From assembly GCF_012489685.1 (NCBI RefSeq), contig NC_080046.1, positions 25,550,223-25,614,222 of the forward strand: DNA of 64,000 nt. Direction: 5' to 3'. Under the pieces are notes generated by a model. That model had not been told where the DNA came from. It worked only from the letters and a program-made list of their open reading frames with translations, and searched no databases. Source of the stretch: Lotus japonicus. Its lineage: Eukaryota > Streptophyta > Magnoliopsida > Fabales > Fabaceae. Shown one piece after another: positions 53,873 to 64,000 of the stretch (position 1 is the stretch's first letter; the number at the start of each line of letters is the position of its first letter). A program made the position numbers and the translations under genes.

Positions 53873-54502
53873 GTGAGGGCTTCTCATTGAATCTCTAGTT
53901 AATGCTTAGGGTCGATGTTTCGACATTGTTTACTGTTTATGCACTGAGATTGTGTGTGATTGAAAATGTTTTCTGAGGCTTCGGCTGACAATGTAGATGA
54001 TTCATCTACTGAATGTTTTTGAAGATTGACTTACATGCTATGTGCTATGTGGGTAATCTAGGATGTGTGGTGCATGCTTTATATGCTAAGTGCTAAGTGT
54101 TAATGTTGAGATTTCTTGATATGTGACATGTTGTTGATTGTGATGATTAAAATATGCTTTACACTGGAAATCTGAGATTCTGAATGGTGAGAATAACGGG
54201 CAGGTCATGCCGATTTTATTTTGAGAGTTTTGAGAAAGTTTGATAGGACGAACGAGGTTCGGGCCTTGATTTTGTTTAGTGGATCGAGACATCCTCTGGA
54301 AGCGACTTGGGATTGGGAGATCCTGCAAATGTATAAGACTTGCGATAAGACAAAATGGAATCTATTTTATAAAGAAAACTCATAAGACCTTAAATAACCT
54401 CTAAATCTTTAAGTAATGATAACAACCTCGAAGGAAGGCATTAGAAGTGAAATCTTAATTTTGGAAAACGAGGAGTGTCGTCGGATCCAAGTGTTGAGTA
54501 TG

Positions 54503-54640
54503 TTGTCGTTGTGCTGTTGGAGCAGCGTTTGATGTTGTGCTGTTGGAGCAGCGTTTATTGTTGTGCTGTTGGAGCAGCGTGTGTTATTGTGCTGTTGGAG
54601 CAGCGTGTGTGGTGGTGCTGTTGGAGCAGCTATGTGTCGT
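54503..54640. repeat. CTGTTGGAGCAGC minisatellite in F 5' LTR
   Basis: Five units of about 26 bp with the core GTGCTGTTGGAGCAGCGT. Confidence 0.92.
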
Positions 54641-55302
54641 TATGAAGTGTGTCTTTTGGTCGCAGAATCGACTTTACCTTAGGGTAAGCTTTTAGAGACT
54701 TTAACTTCCCTAGAACACGTGGCGACGTGTCGAGTGAGGTCGGAGACGTTGTTTGACTAATCATTTTGCATACATGCAACATTAATGAGGTATTAACACA
54801 GGACGTACTCTGGACCTCGTCGGTTTCCAAAATGGTCATAAGACCCGGAATGCCGTGAAAGAGCGTTTGTAGACGTCTCTTGTAGCAGACCGAAATGGCA
54901 GACCTACGGGTTTACTGCTGATCTGACTACCCTGTGGGAGTAAGAGACATCACGGGCCGAAATGGCACCACCGTGGCTGGTGAAGGGCTGATCCGATGAT
55001 GTCCATCCGTTCCGGATTGCATATTGGTTGACTGGGTTAACCTGCATACATATCACGCAACATGCATACTGACTTAGTTGATGAGTGTGGTTGCTATTTG
55101 ATAAACTTACTTGGAACATGCTAATTGTTATTATTGTCGTTATGATTTTGTGGAACATGCAACCCTAGGATGTTATCCCTAGTTATAAGCCTAAGTGGCT
55201 AATCTTTTAATGGTATCTATTGGTGGTATTATTTATATAATTCTTTGGAGTTGACCCTCGCGTCTTCTGTGTGTGCTTTGGCGGACAAACGCCCTTTGTC
55301 AG

Positions 55303-55419
55303 ATGTCTTTGGCGGGCTGGTTCATGACGGTTCACCCTTCGGGGGAGACTAGAGTGGAGAAGCTGGAACAGGAGCGCATCGCGGTAGCGAGAGGAGGACG
55401 GATGGTGTACATAGACTAG
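55303..55419 (+). CDS. Short LTR ORF in F 5' LTR (38 aa)
   Basis: MSLAGWFMTVHPSGETRVEK...GGRMVYID then TAG; frame continues with VVLDSDSGDDHAS. Same shortened type as D. Confidence 0.4.
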   Translation: MSLAGWFMTVHPSGETRVEKLEQERIAVARGGRMVYID

Positions 55420-55950
55420 GTTGTTCTGGATTCAGATTCGGGCGACGATCATGCTAGCATGTAGGTTTTAGTGCTGGTGTGAGCTCCTCGAGATGGGATT
55501 AGTGTAGGAGTAGAGTCTTAGCTCTGAACATCATTTGTTTTCTTTGGGGACAGGGTAGTTTCCCACCTATAGCTTTTTGTGTGGTTCTTTACGAGGATCA
55601 CAGAGAGTTGGTTGGACTTAGGAAGTCTTGTTTCAGGCCGATGGGCCAGCTTATTCTCATTTTGAGGGATAGTGTTGCGGACACTTAACCGTTTCTTTTG
55701 GTTTGTACTTTTGCCTACGGGCGCTACTCTTCTATTACCCGTCACTGGAGGTTCACTCGTGACGAGGTTGCTACTTACAGCGGGGACTGTTTATATATTG
55801 TATATTAGTTCTATTGCTTTTCGCTTTTGGGTTTTATTTAATTCAGTCTTGTCTTAGTTATTATCGAAAAAAAAAATATTTCACGTTTTTCCGCATTAAG
55901 TTTACTTTTGGTTACTAAAGTGACACCACCGAAATCGGGGTGTTACATTG

Positions 55951-55962
55951 TGGTATCAGAGC
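55951..55962 (+). promoter_or_regulatory. Primer binding site, tRNA-iMet (F)
   Basis: TGGTATCAGAGC three bases after the 5' LTR. A 197-nt leader separates it from the gag ATG, exactly as in G, and may hold packaging signals. Confidence 0.92.
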
Positions 55963-56159
55963 ACGGTCGAGTCTTTCGGGAGTTGTTGGGGAATAGGTCT
56001 GCTGTGCTAGGTTGTGTGACTCTGCAAAGAGTGAAAATTGATTGTCTGCAAGCGATTTTTCGCTTAAAAATTGATTGAAGTTATTGCTTAATCATATTGT
56101 ATAGTTATGGAAATGCTATCTTATGATGAGTACTAACTGGTTGTTTGACTAAGCGTAGG

Positions 56160-56975
56160 ATGGTAAGCCCTGATCGAATGGCGATGGCAATAGCTACCAT
56201 GATTGAGGCAATGATGAATCAGGCTGCTGAGGACGCTTACGGACGCGCTGAGGAGGCGGCACGTGAGCAACCTCAACCGCTAATCGAGGCGTCCAAGCAC
56301 CAGCAAAGCAGGTTGGACCGAGCTAGAACTGGAGGGCCAATGAGGTCAGGTTCTCAGGAGTACCGACCGTGGAAGCCATACCAGCATCTTGAGGGAAGAG
56401 ACCCTATTCCGGGATCACGTAAGTCGACGACCGCAACCATTGGCCAGGAGGCTGTGTTATGCTACCGTTGTGGAAAGCTTGGACACTACGCCTTTCAGTG
56501 CTCAGTGGCTGGAACAAAATGCTGGAAGTGCAGACAACGTGGACATTTGGTCGTGAACTGTAGGACGTTCCAGGCGGGACCGTCTGATAACAAGATGAAG
56601 GACAAGTTTTCCGCCATAGATGGAGGGGCAAGGAAACAAGTGACCTGTTTCAGATGTGGGATGCCAGGGCACTATGCCAATGCTTGTCCCGACGCGAGGC
56701 CCAAATGCTATAATTGTAACAAAATGGGGCATACTGCCGGTCGGTGCAGAGCACCCAAGGCTGAACCAACTGTCAACACTGCTTGTGGTAAGCGTTCTGC
56801 TGCTAAAGCAAGAGTTTACACCATGGACGGTGAGAGAGCTGAGGGGTTTGTCAGAGGAGAGCGCAAGGACGATGGTAACATTCTAACCATTCTTTCTCAT
56901 TTCAGTATAATATATTCCATTACTCTCGTAGCGTGTGCAAACACACCTAACTTATTTATACTGTCTAAGCTTTGA
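56160..56975 (+). CDS. gag: Gag of element F without capsid domain, four CCHC knuckles (271 aa)
   Basis: The ATG at 56160 (MVSPDRMAMAIATM) corresponds to the G gag start. After the N-terminal helix (about 40 residues) the capsid region present in G is missing, and the protein goes directly to RTGGPMRSGSQ. There are four zinc knuckles: CYRCGKLGHYAFQC (101-114), CWKCRQRGHLVVNC (121-134), CFRCGMPGHYANAC (163-176) and CYNCNKMGHTAGRC (183-196). The end, RVYTMDGERAEGFVRGER plus a short tail, equals that of G and lacks the protease Asp-Ser/Thr-Gly. Such a protein could bind RNA but hardly assemble a particle, so F should depend on another element's capsid and enzymes. An upstream non-ATG extension is disregarded. 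Confidence 0.8.
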   Translation: MVSPDRMAMAIATMIEAMMNQAAEDAYGRAEEAAREQPQPLIEASKHQQSRLDRARTGGPMRSGSQEYRPWKPYQHLEGRDPIPGSRKSTTATIGQEAVLCYRCGKLGHYAFQCSVAGTKCWKCRQRGHLVVNCRTFQAGPSDNKMKDKFSAIDGGARKQVTCFRCGMPGHYANACPDARPKCYNCNKMGHTAGRCRAPKAEPTVNTACGKRSAAKARVYTMDGERAEGFVRGERKDDGNILTILSHFSIIYSITLVACANTPNLFILSKL

Positions 56976-59499
56976 CCTTATAGTTATTACGCCTACTAAT
57001 ACCTTATTTGAACGTAGCTCGTATTTTAGCTATAGAAGTACCCGAGGTTTAAGATAACACGTTAAGCCTAGAAAGTCGTCTTGTACCGATGCGTCTGACC
57101 AGAAGCTAGAAGCTAAGGAATGAATCTTAGAGAGATTTCGTATGGATATTATACCTATGATGTCGGGAGTGTGTAGTTCCGAAGCGACATCATTGAGGAT
57201 TTAATATCAAGATATTTGTGACTATTGGATGATAGGAACTCATTGACTGATCCAGTAGGTTTTTCTAGATTTCCACCTTCGAGGTATTAGGTCTGATCAA
57301 CTTAATATTGAGGGGGTGATATTCGGAATCACAGCTGGCTATGGACTTTGATAGAAGGATTGGTAAGATTAACTTGATCTGATCGAAGATTAGTTGAATT
57401 TGGGAGGAAAGTTCGTGTTAAGCACTTGATTGTACAAGATTAAGAATTGAACCTTTGGAAGTTGATGATTGTCGTATAGACATTAATTGGTTGGTTCGTG
57501 TGATTACTCCAAGTAGAAGTAGACTCAGTCAAAAGATTTAATGTTGGAAACATAATAGGTATTTTCTCGGAAGTTATGAAGTCATAGGTTATGTGATTAC
57601 AGAGTGGAATTGTTAGAGACCAAATAGGTTGGATTTAATCAGGTTATAGATGATAGCTTGATAAGTAGCAAGATGGAGAAGAATTAACTTGGAACTAGAT
57701 TGTTGTAGTCGAGTTCGAGGAATAAGTTTTGCTAAGTACATGATTAATTTGTGGAGACATTATAGTCTTAAGAAATGAATTTTCACTTGAAAAGTGTTAA
57801 AGGGTCAAAGGACATTACCGATGCAAACTAGATAAAAGTTTAGATTTTAAGCCCAGGAAGTTTAACTTGAATGTGTAAGACTTAGAGAATCGTCAGGAGT
57901 TTCGGGAGTGACTAAGTGTTGAATCAATGATTAAGTAGAAAAAGAAAGTTTTAGCATAAGTTGAATCCTTGAGGTTGTTGATATGGATTTCAAAGAAAAT
58001 ATGCTCAGATTACTAAGTGAGATTTACTAAGTTGGATTGGAATCTTAGGGTTAAGATTGACCTTGAGAGTTGAGAATCACGTACGAGTAGGAGATTGGAG
58101 ATCTGAAGATGAGTTGCGGATTAAGACCTTGAGGTATAGTATAAGAGAGATCTTGAAGTAAAGAAATTCTGAGTTGTGTAGAGTGTTAAAGTTGGTTATA
58201 AGTTGGTAATCGATTGATGTTGATTATGAGACTGCGGACATAATGAACCATGTGATAAGATTTGAATGATGTTAGCATAACAAGTTATGACTATGGATAT
58301 CAAGATCCAGTTATGAGTGTGAGAACGTGACGACACTTATCAGGTTGTTTGGGTAAGCGGAGGAGTTATAGTTTTAAGAAATGGATATTCACTTAAGGAG
58401 TATTGAGGGATTAAGAAGTTTATCGACGAGATGGTAATCAAGTTACAAGAAGGAAAGTGTTAGTATTAAGATGAATACTTGAAGTTATCATATTTGGACA
58501 GGCTACTCAGAGTCTAATAGTGAATGGAACTTTGTCATGGATTTCGGTGATGCATGCTAGAGTTAGCAAGTGAATTTTGCTCAGTTGAATAAGAATCCTA
58601 TGATTAAGATTGACTTAGGGAGTTGAAAATCATGTATGAATAAGGGATGTAGTGGTGATAGCAGTTACGATAGTAGTTGAACCTCAGAAGGTTGGAGGAT
58701 CGGATGATAAAATGACTAGTTAAGACCTTTGGGGTACAGTTATGAACTGATCTTCTAGAGGATAAGTCTCGATTTATGCGAAGCGTTAGGAATTTCAGTA
58801 AGTCTAAATTGGTTTGAGTAAGGAAGGTCTTGAGGACGGAGACAACAATAATGGATTGTTAGATAATAAGAGGATGATTAGCTTGTGAGTGGTCGATGAA
58901 TTGATGATAAAGGGGATGAGTCTTGTCATATACAAGGTATTAAGACTCATGGTCGAGTTTTAATTTGAATGATGACTAAGTAGAAGATTGATTTCATGGT
59001 GCGAGCGACGACATTTACGGAGTTGGAAGTGACATTAATGGATTATTAGATTCCAACGTAATGTTTCGTCTAGGAGTGATCAAGCGATTGAGTTGAGTTT
59101 TGGATCATGAGTGCACGTCACGAGGACAAGTTGAGCATTCACTCCGGAGCATAGAGATGTACCGAGTTTCTAATCAACATTTTGGACGAACAAAAGCAAG
59201 GGAACGAGTGGTTAATGTTGTGCAATTGCACGAATGCCAACAAGTATTACTTCAAACGGAGACCCAACGCAAGTGGTCGAACCAGACAACATAGAGTTGG
59301 AAGATGATATGTCTTTTGAGACGCCGTCGAACCAGCATTGGGGCTAGAAGAGTGAAACAATCGAAGGGAAAGCAGAGTGTTTTAGTGAAAAGTTACTTGG
59401 AACAAAGACACGGACGGTGCTATATGGGTATTAGAAGAAAAGATCAAGGAATAATATCCAGAACTTTTACGGACCCTTAAGTTTCGAGGACAAAACTTT
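56976..59499. other. Non-coding internal region of element F
   Basis: About 2.5 kb without a supported ORF. Short stretches resemble pol remnants: VEPDNIELEDDMSFETPS-like codons around 59255-59325 and KVR/FRGQN-type end near 59480. Several stops interrupt every frame. It occupies the place of protease, RT, RNase H and integrase. Confidence 0.6.
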
Positions 59500-59517
59500 C
59501 TTTTTGGAGGGTAGTAA
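59500..59517 (+). promoter_or_regulatory. Polypurine tract of element F
   Basis: CTTTTTGGAGGGTAGTAA immediately before the 3' LTR. Confidence 0.75.
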
Positions 59518-61056
59518 TGTAAGACCCAAGTTTTTAAGCTTATGCTAAGTGAATAAACTTCTTATTCACGATTAGGGTTGATGTATCGTGAAGGGAAACC
59601 TGAACTAGAGTTTACCAAATGAAATAAATTTATGAAGGAGAAAGTTCAGGAAAAGTCTGAGGATCGTATGGATGTCGATAAAAGTTATAGCACGAACGTT
59701 TTACGCTTAAACCTAGGTCAGAAACCCTAGTATATAGCTAATTTACACTTTTAGGCACGACGGAAGTTAATTCCAAAAATCTTCAGAGAAATGTTAGAAC
59801 TTCTCTTTTTCCATATATCAAAATCGTTTCGAGGCGAAACTCTAGGATCTACGAACGTCCGATTCCAATCATCGGAAGTTTGCCGAAACCGAAACCCTGG
59901 TATTTCAAAACCCTAGAATTTCTCGACAATGAAGACTTTATCTATTCAGAGCTTCAAATGAATATTCTACACGCGTACACCCATTTCTCTTGATGATTTC
60001 AATCTTTCTTCAGAAGGAAGTTTTCCATTCCGACATTCGATGCAAAAAGCAACTTATCGGGTAAAATAGTTTTACACCGACTTTGCACCGACTTTGCATT
60101 AGTTGCCAAAAATACAAGGAGACATCTTCTTAGCTTAGGAATTCCTTTGCCAAAACCTATCTTAGAATTCATGGAGAATGATGCCGGAAAAATCAGATTC
60201 GCGAAACTTTCATTTTCCCGCGAATTTCCAACCTTTATATATAGCAAAGAAAGGAAGAAAAATCAAAACAAACTACCCAAAACCCACCCAAAGGCCGCGA
60301 GTTTGCTAAGGAGAGGAGGAGAAGAGATTTTGTTCAATCCTTGCTTGATCGTTGATTAATCAGTTGCTGCTTCAAGGTTTCGAGGTATAGTCGCTAATCC
60401 TTACCTCTGATCGCTTTTTCCATAGCTTTTCTGTAGAGTTTTCTGAGCGGATAGTTTATGGGTTTTTGCAAAACTATCCTGAATCTTTCATTTCTGATTC
60501 TAAACCTCTTCTATATGTGCCCAAGATCACTTCTGCCGGATTAGATTTTCCGTTATGTCGCCGGAATTCCGCCGGAATCGATTTTAGCCTAAAATACCCA
60601 TTTTGGAGTTTTTGGAGTAAAGCTTCAACCTTTAGGCTGAAAACTATCGCCTTAGCTTAGTGCTAGTAGGATTAGTTGTCATAAACGTCGTTGGTGACGT
60701 CCCTGCAAAATTTTATTTTTGGGATTTCAGTTTTGAAAATCCTAATTTAAAAATCATGACCAAAATACCCCTGCGACAGTTTTTGATCCGATAATTTTTC
60801 CGAGTTCAGAATACCCTTAGTTACGGCTTATGAAAGCATAGGAACCAAGTTTGATCGAAGAAAAATCGAGCCCCTTAATTGTGAAAAGTGGCCGAGCCTG
60901 TTAGAGGGGGAGGAAGAAATTTCCTTTTCCGAAAACTTGTCTTTTCGCGCTAGATTATCGTACCTTAGAGTATAGATTTCTTCGAGTAACCTTAGGAAGT
61001 ATCGATAACATAGTTTCCGATAGATTCTTATAGTATTCTGTGATTTCATTGTAAAG

Positions 61057-61134
61057 GTACTTTTGAGGATTTCCCCGAGGACCAACACTTTGAGTGCGAG
61101 GAAGAACTAGTTGATCATTCTGGAGAACTTTTAG
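61057..61134 (+). other. 78-nt exon-like segment in F 3' LTR
   Basis: As 53795-53872 with two substitutions (Glu for Ala and His for Tyr), same borders and open frame. Confidence 0.5.
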
Positions 61135-61764
61135 GTGAGGGCTTCTCACTGAATCTCTAGTTAATGCTTAGGGTCGATGTTTCGACATTGTTTACTGTTT
61201 ATGCACTGAGATTGTGTGTGATTGAAAATGTTTTCTGAGGCTTCGGCTGACAATGTAGATGATTCATCTACTGAATGTTTTTGAAGATTGACTTACATGC
61301 TATGTGCTATGTGGGTAATCTAGGATGCGTGGTGCATGCTTTATATGCTAAGTGCTAAGTGTTAATGTTGAGATTTCTTGATATGTGACATGTTGTTGAT
61401 TGTGATGATTTAAATATGCTTTACACTGGAAATCTGAGATTCTGAATGGTGAGAATAACGGGCAGGTCATGCCGATTTTATTTTGAGAGTTTTGAGAAAG
61501 TTTGATAGGACGAACGAGGTTCGGGCCTTGATTTTGTTTAGTGGATCGAGACATCCTCTGGAAGCGACTTGGGATTGGGAGATCCTGCAAATGTATAAGA
61601 CTTGCGATAAGACAAAATGGAATCTATTTTATAAAGAAAACTCATAAGACCTTAAATAACCTCTAAATCTTTAAGTAATGATAACAACCTCGAAGGAAGG
61701 CATTAGAAGTGAAATCTTAATTTTGGAAAACGAGGAGTGTCGTCGGATCCAAGTGTTGAGTATG

Positions 61765-61902
61765 TTGTCGTTGTGCTGTTGGAGCAGCGTTTGATGTTGT
61801 GCTGTTGGAGCAGCGTTTATTGTTGTGCTGTTGGAGCAGCGTGTGTTATTGTGCTGTTGGAGCAGCGTGTGTGGTGGTGCTGTTGGAGCAGCTATGTGTC
61901 GT
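61765..61902. repeat. CTGTTGGAGCAGC minisatellite in F 3' LTR
   Basis: Five units, the same number as in the 5' LTR, consistent with a recent insertion. Confidence 0.92.
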
Positions 61903-62563
61903 TATGAAGTGTGTCTTTTGGTCGCAGAATCGACTTTACCTTAGGGTAAGCTTTTAGAGACTTTAACTTCCCTAGAACACGTGGCGACGTGTCGAGTGAG
62001 GTCGGAGACGTTGTTTGACTAATCATTTTGCATACATGCAACATTAATGAGGTATTAACACAGGACGTACTCTGGACCTCGTCGGTTTCCAAAATGGTCA
62101 TAAGACCCGGAATGCCGTGAAAGAGCGTTTGTAGACGTCTCTTGTAGCAGACCGAAATGGCAATCCTACGGGTTTACTGCTGATCTGACTACCCTGTGGG
62201 AGTAAGAGACATCACGGGCCGAAATGGCACCACCGTGGCTGGTGAAGGGCTGATCCGATGATGCCCATCCGTTCCGGATTGCATATTGGTTGACTGGGTT
62301 AACCTGCATACATATCACGCAGCATGCATACTGACTTAGTTGATGAGTGTGGTTGCTATTTGATAAACTTACTTGGAACATGCTAATTGTTATTATTGTC
62401 GTTATGATTTTGTGGAACATGCAACCCTAGGATGTTATCCCTAGTTATAAGCCTAAGTGGCTAATCTTTTAATGGTATCTATTGGTGGTATTATTTATAT
62501 AATTCTTTGGAGTTGACCCTCGCGTCTTTGTGTGTGCTTTGGCGGACAAACGCCCTTTGTCAG

Positions 62564-62680
62564 ATGTCTTTGGCGGGCTGGTTCATGACGGTTCACCCTT
62601 CGGGGGAGACTAGAGTGGAGAAGCTGGAACAGGAGCGCATCACGGTAGCGAGAGGAGGACGGATGGTGTACATAGACTAG
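62564..62680 (+). CDS. Short LTR ORF in F 3' LTR (38 aa)
   Basis: Same as 55303-55419 with one changed residue (Ile-Ala to Ile-Thr). A 1-bp deletion upstream at about 62527 does not affect it. Confidence 0.4.
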   Translation: MSLAGWFMTVHPSGETRVEKLEQERITVARGGRMVYID

Positions 62681-63208
62681 GTTGTTCTGGATTCAGATTC
62701 GGGCGACGATCATGCGAGCATGTAGGTTTTAGTGCTGGTGTGAGCTCCTCGAGATGGGATTAGTGTAGGAGTAGAGTCTTAGCTCTGAACATCATTTGTT
62801 TTCTTTGGGGACAGGGTAGTTTCCCACCTATAGCTTTTTGTGTGGTTCTTTACGAGGATCACAGAGAGTTGGTTGGACTTAGGAAGTCTTGTTTCAGGCC
62901 GATGGGCCAGCTTATTTTCATTTTGAGGGATAGGGTTGCGGACACTTAACCTTTTCTTTTGGTTTGTACTTTTGGCTACGGGCGCTACTCTTCTATTACC
63001 CGTCACTGGAGGTTCACTCGTGACGAGGTTGCTACTTACAGCGGGGACTGTTTATATATTGTATATTAGTTCTATTGCTTTTCGCTTTTGGGTTTTATTT
63101 AATTCAGTCTTGTCTTAGTTATTATCGAAAAAAAAAATATTTCACGTTTTTCCGCATTAAGTTTACTTTTGGTTACTAAAGTGACGCCACCGAAATCGGG
63201 GTGTTACA

Positions 63209-63264
63209 GTCACAGCTTGGGCCATAGTGGCCATCATCTCAGCTAACTGGTTAGTATTCACCAT
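63209..63264 (-). pseudogene. gag: Gag N-terminus of element G (right of F)
   Basis: ATG at 63262-63264, reading MVNTNQLAEMMATMAQAV, continuous in frame with 52257 downward when one GTCAC is removed. Similar to the N-terminus of F's Gag. Confidence 0.8.
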
Positions 63265-63461
63265 GTTCTGTTAAGTTAAACAAACAGTTAGTACTCATCA
63301 TAAGATAGCATCTAGTATAACTATACAATATGATTAAGCAATAACTTCAATCAATTCTAAGCGAAAAATCGCTTGCAGACAATCAATTTTCACTCTTTGC
63401 AGAGTCACACAACCTAGCACAGAAGACCTATTCCCCAACAACTCCCGAAAGACTCGACCGT

Positions 63462-63473
63462 GCTCTGATACAC
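63462..63473 (-). promoter_or_regulatory. Primer binding site of element G, altered
   Basis: Minus strand GTGTATCAGAGC. Compared with F (GTGGTATCAGAGC) one G is missing. Confidence 0.8.
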
Positions 63474-63476
63474 AAA

Positions 63477-64000
63477 TGTAACACCCCGATTTCGGTGGCG
63501 TCACTTTAGTAACCAAAAATAAACTTAATGCGGAAAAACGTGTATATATTTTTTTTTCCGATAATAATATAAACAAGACTGAAATAAATAAGATGCAAGT
63601 GCGAAAGACAACAGAACTAATATACAATATATAATACAGCCCCCGCCGTAAGTACCCAACCTCGTCACGAGTAACCTCCAGTGACGGAAAGTAAAAGAGA
63701 GTAACGCCCGTAGGCGATATGTACAAACTGAAGTAAAGGTTAAGTGTTCGCAACACTAACCTCAAAAATGAGAATAAGTTGGCCCATCGGCCTAAAACAA
63801 GACCTCCTACATCCAACCAACTCTCTGTGATTCCTGTAAAGAAACCACACAAAAAGCTATAGGTGGGAAACTACCCTGTCCCCAAAGAAAACAATGACGG
63901 TTAGAGCTAAGACTCTACTCCTACACTAATCCCATCTCGAGGAGCTCACACCAGCACTAAAACCTACATGCTAGCATGATCGTCGTCCGAATTCGAAATC
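63477..64000 (-). repeat. 5' LTR of element G, first 524 bp
   Basis: TGTAACACCCC on the plus strand; matches 25724-26252. Continues beyond the window. Confidence 0.9.

Larger units (their letters stand above)
52258..55947 (+). repeat. 5' LTR of element F
   Basis: TGTAAGACCC...GGGGTGTTACA. TATA at 52976-52981, exon-like segment 53795-53872, minisatellite 54503-54640, short LTR ORF 55303-55419. The frames at 53566-53826 and 54904-55158 are antisense by-products. Confidence 0.93.
52258..63208 (+). mobile_element. Ty3/gypsy-type element F with 3.69-kb LTRs, pol-deleted
   Basis: 5' LTR 52258-55947, 3' LTR 59518-63208, internal 3.57 kb, flanked by GTCAC at 52253-52257 and 63209-63213. PBS, leader and gag resemble G. 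Protease, RT and integrase are absent. By eye the LTRs differ at about 28 positions in 3690 (about 0.8%), so the insertion is young. It is the same general family as G but in opposite orientation, and it carries the D/E-type LTR. Confidence 0.93.
59518..63208 (+). repeat. 3' LTR of element F
   Basis: 3691 bp copy of 52258-55947. TATA 60236-60243, exon-like segment 61057-61134, five-unit minisatellite at about 61765-61902, short LTR ORF 62564-62680. Confidence 0.93.
25724..64000 (-). mobile_element. Ty3/gypsy-type element G with giant LTRs, minus strand
   Basis: The 3' LTR occupies 25724-27960 plus 49345-50322 (split by Sirevirus B). The internal region is 50323-52257 plus 63214-63476 (split by element F). 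The 5' LTR starts at 63477 and runs off the window. The first 524 bp of the two LTR copies (25724 on and 63477 on) align almost perfectly, with about five differences. G retains gag and a pol C-terminal relic, but protease, RT, RNase H and integrase are missing. The insertion is in LTR H; the left flank is TAACC, and the right one is not visible. Confidence 0.85.

Noticed and set aside
1..64000. Host protein-coding genes, tRNA or rRNA genes
   Set aside because: No conserved host protein, no tRNA-like cloverleaf and no rRNA segment was recognised; all substantial ORFs belong to retroelements.

Overview
This window is plant nuclear DNA and consists almost entirely of nested LTR retrotransposons. 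I found no host protein gene, tRNA, rRNA or CRISPR array. The Sirevirus-type Ty1/copia elements (UBN2-like Gag, CCHC knuckle, tRNA-iMet primer site, extra ORFs after pol, repeated polypurine tracts) and the very long Ty3/gypsy LTRs suggest a dicot, probably a papilionoid legume. That assignment comes from family resemblance, not from a species marker.

Layout, oldest to youngest. The only stretch not assigned to a retroelement is 20553-21624. Left of it lies a reverse-oriented giant LTR (J, up to 20552), split by a minus-strand Sirevirus (C) whose gag is at 1-811 and whose 5' LTR starts at 884 and ends at 18570. That LTR was hit twice by solo giant LTRs: D (1899-9698, itself split by reverse solo LTR E, 3238-7010) and I (13990-18490). 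A recent tandem duplication of about 4.16 kb (8461-12630 and 12631-16789) then copied the D/C/I junction region.

Right of 21624 is a five-level nest. Giant LTR K (21625 on) is split by giant LTR H (reverse, 22666 on). H is split by a minus-strand Ty3/gypsy element G (25724 to beyond 64000). The 3' LTR of G is split by Sirevirus B (27961-49344), and B is split by Sirevirus A (30605-41569). Separately, the gag of G is split by a plus-strand Ty3/gypsy element F (52258-63208) with LTRs of about 3.69 kb. Six insertions have both flanks in view and show perfect 5-bp target duplications: D ATAGA, E TTGAT, I ATAAT, A AAATA, F GTCAC, all read on the plus strand, with I's left copy seen before both duplicated starts.

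How the parts work. A, B and C carry gag/pol modules: Gag packages RNA, protease and integrase process and insert, RT-RNase H copies. A and B also carry a split env-position ORF and a small accessory gene. F and G carry gag, but the pol core is gone and only a pol C-terminal relic remains, so they would need enzymes from another element. The most unusual signal is inside the giant LTRs. They hold a conserved ORF (148 aa in I, 213 aa in H), an upstream 78-nt exon-like segment of fixed length and open frame with AG and GT(G/T)AGG borders in every subfamily inspected, and a hypervariable minisatellite at a constant position. These LTRs look like self-contained split transcription units, not only regulatory ends.
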